Shown in pieces: positions 1-8,435 of a stretch of 64,000 bases of DNA. Position numbers and translations under genes: made by a program. Each line of letters begins with the position of its first letter. Position 1 is the stretch's first letter. The stretch spans positions 5,146,001 through 5,210,000 of the forward strand of contig NZ_CP192599.1 of NCBI RefSeq assembly GCF_050632385.1, in the 5' to 3' direction. The notes beneath the pieces are model-generated. The model made no database searches, was not told the origin of the DNA, and was given only the letters and a program-made list of their open reading frames with translations. The DNA is from Humitalea sp050632385 (GTDB lineage: Bacteria > Pseudomonadota > Alphaproteobacteria > Acetobacterales > Acetobacteraceae).

Positions 1-684
1 CGGCACGAAACCGGCGCCCCCCAGGGCCACCGTCACCCACATGGCGACCGAGGCCGCGGCGAAAACAATGGCAAAGGCCAATCCCAGCCCCGGCAAGCCC
101 ATCCCAAAAGGCTCGGCCAGCGCCCAGGCCAGTATGGGATAGGCGATCCAGGCGACCACCATCGTCCGCGCCGCCAGCCCATGCCGCCCGCCGCCGCGCA
201 GCACCGATGCCAGGGTATTCGCCATCCAGGCCGGCAAGGCCCCCAACCCGAACAGGATCAGCGCATAGGGGATGGCGGCGGCCGCGGCCTCTGGCCCGCC
301 CACCAGGCGCAGGATCGGCCCCGGGAAGCCCACCATCAGCAGCATGAAGCCGGCGGCGAATCCGGCCGCGATCAGCATCGCATGCAGCACCAGGGCCGAG
401 GCATCGTCCCGCCGTCCCGCCCCCAGCGCCCGGGCGATGGCCGAAACCACCCCGCCGCCCATGGCGCCCGTGGACATCTGCTGCATCAGCAGGGCGAAGG
501 GCAGCACCACCGCCCAGCCCGCCAGGGCCGCCGTGCCCTGGCGGGCGGCCAGCACCGTCTCGATGATCTGGGCCGTGGCCTGGATCGCCGCGACCAGGCT
601 GGTCGGGGCCGCCAGCGCCAGGATCTGGCGGAAGATGCCGCTGATCGCCGGCGGCGCCGGAACTGGCGGGGAAACATCGGGCAA
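1..684 (-). CDS. MATE family efflux transporter (N-terminal part; C-terminus lies outside the window)
   Basis: The reverse-strand frame from 684 to base 1 is open for 228 codons. It reads as a hydrophobic multi-helix protein starting near ISGIFRQILALAAPTSLV, followed by a helix with VVLPFALLMQQMSTGAMGGG, which is typical of the first helices of MATE cation/drug antiporters. Full MATE proteins are about 450 residues, so roughly half is visible. No ATG lies upstream in this frame. I used the TTG at 684; the true start is uncertain. The gene is divergent from the gene at 802, with a Fur-like palindrome in between. The family exports organic cations, drugs or siderophore-like compounds across the inner membrane. 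The substrate cannot be told from sequence. Confidence 0.72.
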   Translation of the reverse strand, partial: MPDVSPPVPAPPAISGIFRQILALAAPTSLVAAIQATAQIIETVLAARQGTAALAGWAVVLPFALLMQQMSTGAMGGGVVSAIARALGAGRRDDASALVLHAMLIAAGFAAGFMLLMVGFPGPILRLVGGPEAAAAAIPYALILFGLGALPAWMANTLASVLRGGGRHGLAARTMVVAWIAYPILAWALAEPFGMGLPGLGLAFAIVFAAASVAMWVTVALGGAGFVP

Positions 685-748
685 GGGCGGAATCCGGAAG
701 GCTGCGGCGGCATGCCAACACCGGATGACGGGATCGGCAAGGGAAGTG

Positions 749-769
749 AGTTGCGAATCACTCGCAACT
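749..769. promoter_or_regulatory. Perfect 8-bp-arm palindrome resembling a Fur box
   Basis: AGTTGCGA and TCGCAACT flank five bases (ATCAC). Read as a 7-1-7 site, TGCGAAT-C-ACTCGCA differs from a perfect palindrome at one position and resembles alphaproteobacterial Fur/iron-responsive operators of the TGAGAAT-N-ATTCTCA type. It lies in the divergent region between the MATE exporter and the small gene at 802, 33 bases before that ATG, so it could control one or both. Assignment to Fur is inference; another dimeric repressor could bind the same shape. Confidence 0.5.
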
Positions 770-801
770 ACGATACGCCAGCATGACCAACGGAGGCACA
801 C

Positions 802-1281
802 ATGGCCACACGCGGACTCCCCCACTGGCCCTGGCAGGGTCACGAAACCGCCGATCTCCCGGCGGCCGAATCCGTCCTGGTGGATGCCACGCGGCGCTGG
901 GCCGAGGCCAGGGTCTCCGGCTGGCCCAGCCTGCCTGCCCTGCACCCACCCCTGGCCGCGAGCCAGGCCGAGGCCGCCGCACGGCCGCTGGACGCGCTGC
1001 TGCATGCCATCGCCGCCGGCCGCCCCCTGCGCGTCGGCACCCAGGCCAACCCCTGTGTCCTCGGCTGCGAACCGCTGCTGTTGATGGGTTGCACGCTGAC
1101 ACAGGCCGCCCCCCGGGCCCATGCCCTGGCGGCCTGGTGCGCGCTGCTGCCGCCCTGCCCGGCCTATGCCGCCATGGGCCATGCGCTGGCGGTGGGTGTG
1201 GCTTTTCGGCACGCCGGGCTGGTTTTTTCGGGGCCGCTTGTATCGGCCGCTTGCTTTTGCCCAGGTTCCAACAGAGATTGA
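802..1281 (+). CDS. Hypothetical protein behind a Fur-like operator
   Basis: This is a 159-residue protein with an ATG start and a good ribosome site (GGAGG seven bases upstream). I do not recognise the family. The sequence is Ala/Leu-rich and soluble-looking, without a signal peptide or a clear membrane segment. Its second half carries several cysteines (VLGC, LLMGC, AWC, PPCPAY, ACFC), a pattern that could bind a metal. The first 20 residues are rich in Trp/His/Pro. The palindrome at 749-769 suggests iron or metal-responsive expression, but that is inferred. The last 25 residues look less natural, so a slipped 3' end is possible. Confidence 0.55.
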   Translation: MATRGLPHWPWQGHETADLPAAESVLVDATRRWAEARVSGWPSLPALHPPLAASQAEAAARPLDALLHAIAAGRPLRVGTQANPCVLGCEPLLLMGCTLTQAAPRAHALAAWCALLPPCPAYAAMGHALAVGVAFRHAGLVFSGPLVSAACFCPGSNRD

Positions 1282-1292
1282 CCAACACAAGC

Positions 1293-1317
1293 AGTTACAT
1301 TCAAGGTGAGTGTAACT
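1293..1317. promoter_or_regulatory. Inverted repeat upstream of the DegP-like gene
   Basis: AGTTACATTC and GAGTGTAACT form a 10-bp arm pair (one G-T pair) around a five-base loop. It lies just after the stop of the gene at 802 and about 125 bases before the protease start. No T-run follows, so it is a weak terminator candidate and could equally be an operator for the envelope protease. Confidence 0.35.
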
Positions 1318-1443
1318 ACCAAGTAACTGAGCCTGCAACCGAACTGTAATTCGTCACAAAACACTGTTCATCCAGGGGTATGCCTCCGGCAAGATACACC
1401 ACGCGATAGTCACGGGGTCACTTCAGCCGAAGGTTTTCCCCGA

Positions 1444-2616
1444 ATGACCCGATCGATCCGCCGCCAAGCCCTTGCCGCCATGCTGCTGGGCGCCACCGCG
1501 CTTGGTGGCGTGGGTGCCGTCTTCCTCCCCAACGCCTTCGCGCAGGGCCTCCCCAGCGCCACCTCCATCGCCCCGCGCGCCGGTGCGCCCGCGAGCTTCG
1601 CCGACCTGGTCGAGCAGGTTTCGCCCTCCGTCGTGCGCATCGCCATCGATGGCGGCTCGGGCGCCAGCCCCGCGCGCCGCGGCGCCCCCGCGCCTGACGC
1701 CGATCCGGAAGGCCGCCGTGGCGGCCAGGGCTCTGGCTTCATCATCGATGCCGACGGGCTGATCGTCACCAACTTCCACGTCGCGGGCCGGGCCGAGAAC
1801 ATCACCGTGACCCTGGCCGATGGCACCGTGCTGCCGGCCAAGCTGGTGGGCGGCGATGAGCGCACCGACCTGGCCGTGCTGCGGGTCGACGCCGGGCGTC
1901 CGCTGCCGGCCGTGCCCTTCGCCACCGGCACCCCGCCGCGCGTCGGCGACTGGGTCGTGGCCGTGGGCAACCCCTTCGGCCTCGGTCTGACGGTTACTTC
2001 CGGCATCGTCTCGGCGCGTGGCCGCGACATCGGCGCGGGTCCCTATGACGACTTCCTGCAGACCGACACGGCGATCAACCCGGGCAATTCCGGTGGCCCG
2101 CTGTTCGACATGCAGGGCCGCGTGGTCGGGGTGAATACCGCGATCCTGTCGCCCTCCGGCGCCTCGGCCGGGATCGGCTTCGCGGTTCCGGCGGAAGTCG
2201 CGGCGCGCGTCGCCGGCGACCTGCGCGAGCATGGCCGCGTGGCGCGCGGCTGGCTGGGTGTCGAGACGGCACCGGCCCTGGCCGCCAATGGCCGCCCCGC
2301 CCCGGGTGCGCGCCTGGCCAATGTCATGCGCGACGGCCCCGCCGCCCGCGCCGGGCTGCTGCCGGGCGATGTCGTGACCCGCGTCGACGACACGCAGATC
2401 AACGACGGCCGTGCCCTGGCCCGTGCGCTCGGCGCCCGCGCGCCGGGTTCGGAAGTGACGCTGGCCATCCAGCGTGGCCAGGAGAGCAAGACCATCCGTG
2501 CGACGATCGGCGACCAGCCGTCGGTGCGCGAGGCCGCGGCCCAGGCTGAGCCTGCGCCCACGCCGCGCCGCCGCGCCCCGGCCGACGAACTGCCGAACAG
2601 CAAGCAGCGCCGCTGA
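1444..2616 (+). CDS. Periplasmic HtrA/DegP-like serine protease
   Basis: This 390-residue protein has a Sec signal peptide ending near AFAQG (residues 31-35). A trypsin-like domain carries the triad His112 (TNFHVAG), Asp142 (RTDLAVL) and Ser216 (NPGNSGGPL). One PDZ domain covers about residues 245-345, with a Pro/Ala/Arg-rich tail. The family degrades or refolds misfolded envelope proteins in the periplasm. A single PDZ domain makes it DegS-like in layout, but the cleavable-looking signal and lack of a kept anchor favour a soluble DegP/DegQ-type enzyme. It has its own leader with an inverted repeat at 1293 and two hairpin terminators after it, so it is probably monocistronic. Confidence 0.9.
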   Translation: MTRSIRRQALAAMLLGATALGGVGAVFLPNAFAQGLPSATSIAPRAGAPASFADLVEQVSPSVVRIAIDGGSGASPARRGAPAPDADPEGRRGGQGSGFIIDADGLIVTNFHVAGRAENITVTLADGTVLPAKLVGGDERTDLAVLRVDAGRPLPAVPFATGTPPRVGDWVVAVGNPFGLGLTVTSGIVSARGRDIGAGPYDDFLQTDTAINPGNSGGPLFDMQGRVVGVNTAILSPSGASAGIGFAVPAEVAARVAGDLREHGRVARGWLGVETAPALAANGRPAPGARLANVMRDGPAARAGLLPGDVVTRVDDTQINDGRALARALGARAPGSEVTLAIQRGQESKTIRATIGDQPSVREAAAQAEPAPTPRRRAPADELPNSKQRR

Positions 2617-2623
2617 CACACCA

Positions 2624-2655
2624 GTGCAAGGCCGGGCATCGGCCCGGCCTTGCAC
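2624..2655 (+). terminator. Perfect 14-bp-stem hairpin after the DegP-like gene
   Basis: GTGCAAGGCCGGGC pairs with GCCCGGCCTTGCAC across a four-base loop, seven bases after the protease stop. It lacks its own T-run but is followed at once by a second hairpin with a T-run. Confidence 0.7.
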
Positions 2656-2663
2656 TCCCAGGA

Positions 2664-2697
2664 CCCGGAGCCTGCGCAGGCGCAGGCTCCGGGTTTT
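2664..2697 (+). terminator. Second perfect hairpin with T-tract
   Basis: CCCGGAGCCTGCGC pairs with its exact complement almost without a loop, then TTTT follows. Together with the preceding hairpin it forms a tandem terminator that isolates the protease gene from the Bug receptor gene downstream. Confidence 0.78.
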
Positions 2698-2890
2698 ATG
2701 CTTTTGCCATTGCTCGTCGTTCGGACGTTTTCGCCCGACCATCTTCCAAGCCATCGCTTGGCCTGGGCATGTCCTGCGGCGCGATCCGTTCGATATGAAG
2801 CGATATGTCGTCCCTGGCGGAGCCGGGGCCATTGAGCCGCAACTGACGACTCGGCATGCTACCGCCTGAGGAAACGTCAGGATAAATACA

Positions 2891-3844
2891 ATGATGATGC
2901 GCGGAATTGCGACAGCGCTTGCTCTGCTCTGCGGGCTGCCGGCAGCGGCACAGGAGGCATGGCCAACCCGGCCGCTGCGTCTCGTCGTCGGCTTCCCGGC
3001 TGGCGGCCCCACCGACATCCCGGCCCGCATCATCGCGGAGCAGCTGCGCGGCCAGCTTGGCCAACCCGTGGTGGTGGAAAACCGCACCGGCGCCGGCGGC
3101 CGCATCGCCCTGGACCATGTGCTGTCACAGCCGCGGGATGGACATACCCTCCTGCTCTGCACCTACATCGACGCACTGAATTCAATGAGCGCGTCGCGCC
3201 CCTATGCGCTGGGCGACATCGTTCCGATCAGCCAGATCACGCGGGCCTATTACGCGCTGGTCGTTCCGAACAGCCTGCCGGCCACGAATGTCGCGGAATT
3301 CGTCGCCTTGGCGAAGGTGCGGCCGGAGGCACTGGCGTTCGGCCATGTCGGCCCGGCCTCCATGCCCAATCTGGTGGCGCGGATGTTCGAGGGCGCGGCG
3401 GGCGTCACCATGGTGGAAGTGCCCTATCGCGGCACGCCGCCGGTGTTGCAGGACCTGATCGCCGGGCGCCTGCAACTCTTCGTCGGCCCGCTGGTGAACA
3501 CCATGCCGCTGGCCCGGGCTGGTGAGGTCCGCGCCATCGGCGTGACCAGCCCGCAGCGCCTGACTGTGGCGCCGGAGGTGCCGACGCTGGCGGAGCAGGG
3601 GATGAACCTCGTGGCCTTCGGCTGGCTCGGCGTCTGCGGCGGCGCCGGCACGCCTCAGGCGGTGGTGCGGCGGATGAACGAACTCGTGTCGGCCGCGGTG
3701 GCCTCCCCGGAATACCGCACGGCGGTGGAGGGCACCGGCGCCTCGGCCGTGTCCTCGACGCCGGAGGGTCTGGGCCAGCTCATGCAGGATACGGTGGAGC
3801 AGTATGGCGCGGTGATCCGGCGGTTCAGCATCCAGATGGACTAG
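2891..3844 (+). CDS. Bug/TctC family tripartite tricarboxylate transporter receptor
   Basis: This 317-residue periplasmic binding protein has a short signal peptide (cleavage near PAAAQEAW). The family start EAWPTRPLRLVVGFPAGGP is followed by the VVVENRTGAGG segment (residues about 60-70) that marks Bug proteins. Family members bind carboxylates or other small polar ligands for TctAB permeases, but genomes with many Bug proteins usually have far fewer permeases. No tctA/tctB is next to this gene, so it is an orphan receptor. A leader of about 190 bases without a recognisable gene precedes it (AGGA about ten bases before ATG). Confidence 0.9.
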   Translation: MMMRGIATALALLCGLPAAAQEAWPTRPLRLVVGFPAGGPTDIPARIIAEQLRGQLGQPVVVENRTGAGGRIALDHVLSQPRDGHTLLLCTYIDALNSMSASRPYALGDIVPISQITRAYYALVVPNSLPATNVAEFVALAKVRPEALAFGHVGPASMPNLVARMFEGAAGVTMVEVPYRGTPPVLQDLIAGRLQLFVGPLVNTMPLARAGEVRAIGVTSPQRLTVAPEVPTLAEQGMNLVAFGWLGVCGGAGTPQAVVRRMNELVSAAVASPEYRTAVEGTGASAVSSTPEGLGQLMQDTVEQYGAVIRRFSIQMD

Positions 3845-4019
3845 ACCGCCCTTCCGCTCGAAAAGGCTTACGCCGAACGGTCTATCTTGTTGTTCTGTCG
3901 TGTGATTCAGCCCTGCGGCGCCTTCGTGCCTACGGCCGTCACGCTCGGATAGGCAGCGGCTGCCCCCCGCAGGCCCAACACCCCGCCCGTTCCACCGGCC
4001 TGAACGACACATAAAAAAA

Positions 4020-4043
4020 CGCCCGCGGCAGGCGCCGCGGGCG
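4020..4043 (-). terminator. Rho-independent terminator for the alpha/beta hydrolase
   Basis: CGCCCGCGGC and GCCGCGGGCG pair around AGGC. On the reverse strand the hairpin is followed by GTTTTTTT, and it lies 30 bases past the stop of the hydrolase gene, the expected place and orientation. Confidence 0.85.
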
Positions 4044-4072
4044 TTGTTTCGGATCGCTGACCGGCAGCCGGT

Positions 4073-4741
4073 TCAGTCGGCGGCAAGCGCCATGCGTGAG
4101 CGGTTGAGGATGCTCATCACATGGTCTTCCGCCGCATCGGCGACCTGTTCGGTCTGCGCCGGGGTGAACACGTGGCCCGCACCGCCCATCACGCGGTAGT
4201 CGATCTTCACACCCTTCTGGGTGTTCAGCTTGTCCACCAGCTTCTTCACCGACGGTTCCGGCACCAGCTCGTCATCCGCGCCATGCAGGATCAACCCGCT
4301 GCACGGGCAGGGCGCGAGGAAGCCGAAGTCATAATGGCTGGCCGGGGCGGCGATCGACACGAAGCCGCCCATCTCCGGCCGGCGCATCAGCAACTGCATG
4401 CCGACATAGGCCCCGAAGGAATAGCCGGCGACCCAGAGCATCGAGGCCCCAGGGTTCACCGTCTGCAGGAAGTCGAGCGCCGAGGCCGCATCGGAAATCT
4501 CACCAATGCCGCCATCATAGCGGCCCTGGCTGCGGCCGACGCCGCGGAAATTGAAGCGCAGGGTGGAAAACCCCATCGCCTTGTAGCGCTCGAACAGCGC
4601 ATGGGTGACGCGGTTGTTCATCGTGCCGCCGTGCAGCGGGTGCGGGTGCAGCACGAGGGCGACCGGGGCGCCGGGCTTGCCGGCGTGGTGGTAACGACCT
4701 TCGAGCCGCCCGTCCGGGCCGGCGAACATCACTTCTGGCAT
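4073..4741 (-). CDS. Alpha/beta hydrolase (COG2945-like)
   Basis: This 222-residue cytoplasmic hydrolase has the oxyanion segment LHPHPLHGGTMNN near residues 31-43, nucleophile Ser108 in GYSFGA, acid Asp156/157 in HGADDELV and His190 in GAGHVFT. That fits the small predicted-hydrolase family whose members act on esters or peptides; the natural substrate is unknown. It is transcribed alone, ends at a strong terminator, and is followed upstream by a gene-poor stretch. No signal peptide is visible. Confidence 0.85.
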   Translation of the reverse strand: MPEVMFAGPDGRLEGRYHHAGKPGAPVALVLHPHPLHGGTMNNRVTHALFERYKAMGFSTLRFNFRGVGRSQGRYDGGIGEISDAASALDFLQTVNPGASMLWVAGYSFGAYVGMQLLMRRPEMGGFVSIAAPASHYDFGFLAPCPCSGLILHGADDELVPEPSVKKLVDKLNTQKGVKIDYRVMGGAGHVFTPAQTEQVADAAEDHVMSILNRSRMALAAD

Positions 4742-5122
4742 CGTGTTCTACATCCGGTTGAGGCGCCGGCGTGGGGCCGCCGACACCCGATCGGGAAACC
4801 AGGCCAGCGCACGGCGCGGCCCGATGGCAAAGAGGCATGGCCGCAGCCGAGGGGCGTCGTTGACGTTCCTCGGCATGGCCCATACCCTTCCGTGGCGACA
4901 GTTTGTCGCGCGCATCGGACTTCGGTCGTTCATGGCTGCACCAGGAGAGGTTCCCGTCTCCTGGCGCGCTGCCAATATAGAGTTGCGTTGCGCGGAATCA
5001 TAAGAAAATCATGACACCTTTTTTGGTATATGCATGGCAGGCATCCCCGCCGCGCATGACGGCCGTGTAATGCCCGTCCGCGACCACCGTGCCACCCGCC
5101 ATCCGTGCCAAAAATCCGCGAA
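4742..5122. other. Gene-poor intergenic region between divergent genes
   Basis: No recognisable gene is seen on either strand. The last 150 bases are locally AT-rich (around 4975-5035, with TTTTTTGGTATATGCATGG), the likely place for the promoter of the sulfur-transfer operon. No convincing IscR-type site or riboswitch was found. Confidence 0.5.
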
Positions 5123-6193
5123 ATGACCCAGGGTCTCTACCTTGACGCGAATGCGACCGAACCGCTTCGCCCCGAAGCCCGGGCGGCGGCGATCATCGCG
5201 TTGGATACGATCGGCAACCCATCCTCGGTCCATGCCGAAGGACGCGCCGCACGGCGCCTGCTGGAGGAGTCCCGCGCCCGCATCGCCGTGACCTTTGGCG
5301 CAGCCCCGGCCGAGGTCGTCCTGACCGCCGGCGGCACGGAAGCCAATGCCATGGCCGTGCACGGGCTTGGCCGCGGCCGGCGCATCCTGGTGGGCGCGAC
5401 GGAGCATCCAGCCGTGCTGGCCACGGCCCCCGGCGCCACCGTGCTGCCGGTGCTGGCCGACGGCACCATCGACCTGGCCGCCCTGGCGGCAGCGCTGGCC
5501 GATGGCCCACCCGCCCTGCTCTGCCTGATGGCCGCCAACAACGAGACGGGCGTTCTGCACCCCCTGGCCGAGGCCGCCGCCCTCTGCCGCCAGCATGGCG
5601 CAATGCTGCATGTCGATGCGGTACAGGCGGCGGGCCGCGTCGTGACCGGGCTGGGCGCCGCGGACAGCCTGGCGCTGTCCGGCCACAAGCTGGGCGGCCC
5701 AAAAGGCGCCGGCGCGCTGATCCTGCGGCCTGGCCTGGCGCTGGCCCCGCTGCTGGCCGGCGGCGGGCAGGAACGCGGCAGGCGGGGCGGCACCGAGGCA
5801 TTGCCCGCCATCGCCGGCATGGCCGCGGCGGCCGAGGCGGCGCAGCCCACCGCCGCCGCCCGCCTGGCGGCCCTGCGTGACGCGATCGAGGCCGGCGCCG
5901 GGCTTCCCGTCGCGGGCGCCACCGCCCCCCGCCTGCCCAACACCACCAGCCTTGTCGTGCCCGGCACCCCCGCCGAAACCCTGGTCATCGCGCTGGACCT
6001 GGAGGGGGTGCGGGTGTCGGCCGGCTCCGCTTGTTCCTCCGGCAAGGTCGGGCGCAGCCATGTGCTCGATGCGATGGGGTTGGGCGAGGCCGCCGGCCAA
6101 GCGATCCGGATCAGCCTGCCGTGGAATGCGCCGGACGACGCCCCGGCCCGGTTTCTTGCAGCCCTGGCCCGCGTGCGCGCCCGGCGCCTTTGA
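5123..6193 (+). CDS. Cysteine desulfurase (NifS/IscS-like), first of a tandem pair
   Basis: This PLP enzyme takes sulfur from cysteine to form a protein persulfide. The 356-residue product from ATG 5123 begins MTQGLYLDANATEP, matching the usual family start. A GTG 18 bases earlier would add six residues. It has the PLP lysine Lys189 in SGHKLGGPKG and the catalytic Cys304 in SAGSACSSG. It is slightly short for an IscS and diverges from its neighbour at 6239, so it may serve a specific acceptor. It leads a co-oriented set: second desulfurase, ferredoxin, TenA, MnmA. Confidence 0.92.
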   Translation: MTQGLYLDANATEPLRPEARAAAIIALDTIGNPSSVHAEGRAARRLLEESRARIAVTFGAAPAEVVLTAGGTEANAMAVHGLGRGRRILVGATEHPAVLATAPGATVLPVLADGTIDLAALAAALADGPPALLCLMAANNETGVLHPLAEAAALCRQHGAMLHVDAVQAAGRVVTGLGAADSLALSGHKLGGPKGAGALILRPGLALAPLLAGGGQERGRRGGTEALPAIAGMAAAAEAAQPTAAARLAALRDAIEAGAGLPVAGATAPRLPNTTSLVVPGTPAETLVIALDLEGVRVSAGSACSSGKVGRSHVLDAMGLGEAAGQAIRISLPWNAPDDAPARFLAALARVRARRL

Positions 6194-6238
6194 TCTGTTG
6201 TGCCTTTACCCCGGCGTGGGGTGCGCCACATTGGGCAG

Positions 6239-7429
6239 ATGCGGAACCGCCCCATCTACCTCGACAACCACGCCACCACGCCGGTCGATCCGCGCGTGCT
6301 GGCGGCCATGCGCCCCTGGTGGGAAGAGAATTTCGCCAATCCGCATAGCGTCGAACACGCCATGGGCCGCGCCGCGGAAGAAGCGGTCGAACAGGCGCGC
6401 CAACACATCGCAGCCCTGATCGGGGCCGATGCGCGGGAGGTCATCCTGACCTCCGGCGCGACCGAGGCGAACAACCTGGCGATCAAGGGCGCCGCGCGCT
6501 TCGCCGCGGGCCAGGGCAGCACGCGGCGTCGTGTCATCACCCTGGTCACCGAACACAAATGCGTCCTGGAAAGCGTCCGCGACCTGGCGGCTGAAGGTTT
6601 TGAACCGGTCATCCTGCCGGTCGGGCCGGACGGGCTGCTGGACCTGGACGTGCTGCGCGCCGCCCTGGCCGTGCCGACGCTGCTGGTCAGCGTGATGGCG
6701 GTGAACAACGAGATCGGGGTGATCCAGGACATCGCCGCGATCGGGGCACTGGTCCGCGACACCGGCGCACTGTTCCACGTCGATGCGGCCCAGGCCTCCG
6801 GCCGGATCGCCATCAATGCGGGGCTGGCCGACCTGATGTCGCTGTCGGGCCACAAGCTCTACGGCCCCAAGGGGATCGGCGCGCTCTATGTCCGCCGCCG
6901 CCCGCGCGTGCGCCTGGCGCCGCTGTTTTCCGGCGGCGGGCAGGAACGGGGCCTGCGGTCGGGCACCCTGGCCACGCCCCTGGTGGTGGGCTTTGGCGAG
7001 GCGGCGCGCATCGCCCGCGCCGAGGGTCCGCTGGATGCCGGGCGCATCGCCGGCCAGCGCGACCGTTTCCGGGCGGCGCTGGAAGCCGCTGTCCCCGGCC
7101 TGCGCCTGAACGGCCATGCGACAGCGCGGGTCGCGGGCAACCTCAACCTCACCTTTCCCGGCGACGTGACGGCGGAGGCGATCATGGCGGCCGCCCCGGG
7201 CGTCTGCGTTTCCACAGGCTCGGCCTGTTCCTCGGCCGAGATCACCCCATCGCATGTCTTGCGCGCCATCGGCGTTTCCGACGGTGATGCGCGGAAAACC
7301 TTGCGGATCGGCCTGGGGCGTTTTACCTCGCCGGCCGACGCCACCACCGCCGCCACGCTTCTGGCGGCGGCCTGGGACGCGGCCCGATCCGATCCATCCA
7401 GACCCAGTGCCCATGCGGTAGCGGAGTGA
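6239..7429 (+). CDS. iscS: Cysteine desulfurase IscS-like
   Basis: This is a 396-residue PLP-dependent desulfurase. The ATG at 6239 gives the classic start RPIYLDNHATTPVD, so I rejected upstream starts. Key residues are Lys206 in SGHKLYGPKG and Cys330 in STGSACSSAEI on the mobile loop. It would supply persulfide sulfur for Fe-S assembly and, through MnmA encoded 1 kb downstream, for 2-thiouridine in tRNA. Its stop overlaps the region of the ferredoxin start (GGAG is inside the end of this gene). No IscU, HscA/B or SUF genes are in the window. Confidence 0.92.
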   Translation: MRNRPIYLDNHATTPVDPRVLAAMRPWWEENFANPHSVEHAMGRAAEEAVEQARQHIAALIGADAREVILTSGATEANNLAIKGAARFAAGQGSTRRRVITLVTEHKCVLESVRDLAAEGFEPVILPVGPDGLLDLDVLRAALAVPTLLVSVMAVNNEIGVIQDIAAIGALVRDTGALFHVDAAQASGRIAINAGLADLMSLSGHKLYGPKGIGALYVRRRPRVRLAPLFSGGGQERGLRSGTLATPLVVGFGEAARIARAEGPLDAGRIAGQRDRFRAALEAAVPGLRLNGHATARVAGNLNLTFPGDVTAEAIMAAAPGVCVSTGSACSSAEITPSHVLRAIGVSDGDARKTLRIGLGRFTSPADATTAATLLAAAWDAARSDPSRPSAHAVAE

Positions 7430-7431
7430 CC

Positions 7432-7761
7432 ATGCCGAAGATGACGTTCATCGAGCGAAACGGGAACCACAAGACGGTGGAAGCCCCGCTTGGCCTTTCG
7501 GTGCTGGAAATCGCCCATCGCCACGACGTGGATATCGAAGGCGCCTGCGAGGGCTCGCTCGCCTGCTCCACCTGCCATGTCGTGGTGGATGCCGCCTGGT
7601 TCGCGAAACTGGTGAAGCCGACCGAGGATGAGGAAGACATGCTCGACCTCGCCTTCGACCTGCAGGAAACCAGCCGCCTGGGCTGCCAGTTGATCATGAC
7701 CGATGCGTTGGACGGGCTGGTGGTGAAGCTGCCGGCGGCGACGCGGAACGCCGGCGGTTGA
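7432..7761 (+). CDS. fdx: 2Fe-2S ferredoxin, ISC type
   Basis: This 109-residue adrenodoxin-like ferredoxin has cluster ligands Cys39, Cys45, Cys48 and Cys85 in the C-x5-C-x2-C...C arrangement (EGACEGSLACSTCH, LGCQL). ISC ferredoxins give electrons to Fe-S cluster assembly. The ATG at 7432 has GGAG six bases before it; a GTG six bases earlier is less likely. The adjacent desulfurase fits this role. The stop overlaps the TTG start of tenA. Confidence 0.93.
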   Translation: MPKMTFIERNGNHKTVEAPLGLSVLEIAHRHDVDIEGACEGSLACSTCHVVVDAAWFAKLVKPTEDEEDMLDLAFDLQETSRLGCQLIMTDALDGLVVKLPAATRNAGG

Positions 7762-8435
7762 CCGACTACGGCAGCGAGGGCGGGCTGTTCCGGCGGCTGC
7801 GCGCCGCCGCCCCCGCCTGGGAAGCCTATTGCTGGCACCCCTTCGTCCAGGGCCTGGCCGATGGCAGCCTGCCCTTGCCCGCCTTCCAGCATTACCTGGT
7901 GCAGGACTACCTGTTCCTGCTGCAGTTCGCCCGCGCCAAGGCGCTGGCGGTGTTCAAGGCCGAAAGCCTGCAGGCCATGCGCGACAAGGCGCAGGCGGTG
8001 CTGTCGATCCTGGACGAGACCAAGCTTCACCTGACCTATTGCCGCGAATGGGGGCTGGATGAGGCCGCCGTCGTCGCCACCCCCGAAGCCGCCCCCACCG
8101 TCGGCTATACCCGCTGGGTGCTGGACCGCGGCATGGCGGGCGACATCCTGGACCTTGAGGTGGCGCTGGCCCCCTGCACCGTCGGCTATGGCGAGATCGC
8201 GATGCGGATCAACGCGCACCCGTCGCGCAGGCGCGATGGCAACCCCTACGAATCCTGGATCGCGACCTATGGCGGCGCCGAATACCAGGCCCTGGCCCGC
8301 GCCGCCGCCATGCGGCTGGACACGCTGGGCACAAGCCATGGCGGCGAGGCCCGTTTCCCCTCCCTGTCATCCAACTTCGCCGAAGCCGCGCGGCTGGAGA
8401 CACACTTCTGGCAGATGGGATTGGACGCCCGCTGA
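7758..8435 (+). CDS. tenA: TenA/thiaminase II family protein
   Basis: This 225-residue helical TenA-family enzyme has the active-site candidates Asp50 (LVQDYL), Cys140 (APCTVGYGE) and Glu214 (LETHFWQM), all of which match the family. TenA hydrolyses aminopyrimidine products of thiamine breakdown for salvage. The start is a TTG inside the fdx stop (TTGA overlap), and the stop abuts mnmA, so it is translationally coupled. No TPP riboswitch or other thiamine gene is nearby. Its place between two sulfur-relay genes is unusual. Confidence 0.9.
   Translation: MTDYGSEGGLFRRLRAAAPAWEAYCWHPFVQGLADGSLPLPAFQHYLVQDYLFLLQFARAKALAVFKAESLQAMRDKAQAVLSILDETKLHLTYCREWGLDEAAVVATPEAAPTVGYTRWVLDRGMAGDILDLEVALAPCTVGYGEIAMRINAHPSRRRDGNPYESWIATYGGAEYQALARAAAMRLDTLGTSHGGEARFPSLSSNFAEAARLETHFWQMGLDAR

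Noticed and set aside
3182..4012. Long reverse-strand open frame across the Bug receptor gene
   Set aside because: It is Arg/His/Gly-rich, has no recognisable motif and lies opposite a clear Bug protein; it reflects high GC content.
4742..5003. Two small open frames (about 75-86 codons) between the hydrolase and the desulfurase
   Set aside because: No similarity to known families, no convincing ribosome sites and Arg-rich random composition.
7700..7760. Possible TPP riboswitch in front of tenA
   Set aside because: tenA starts inside the fdx stop codon, leaving no leader, and no THI-box sequence is visible.
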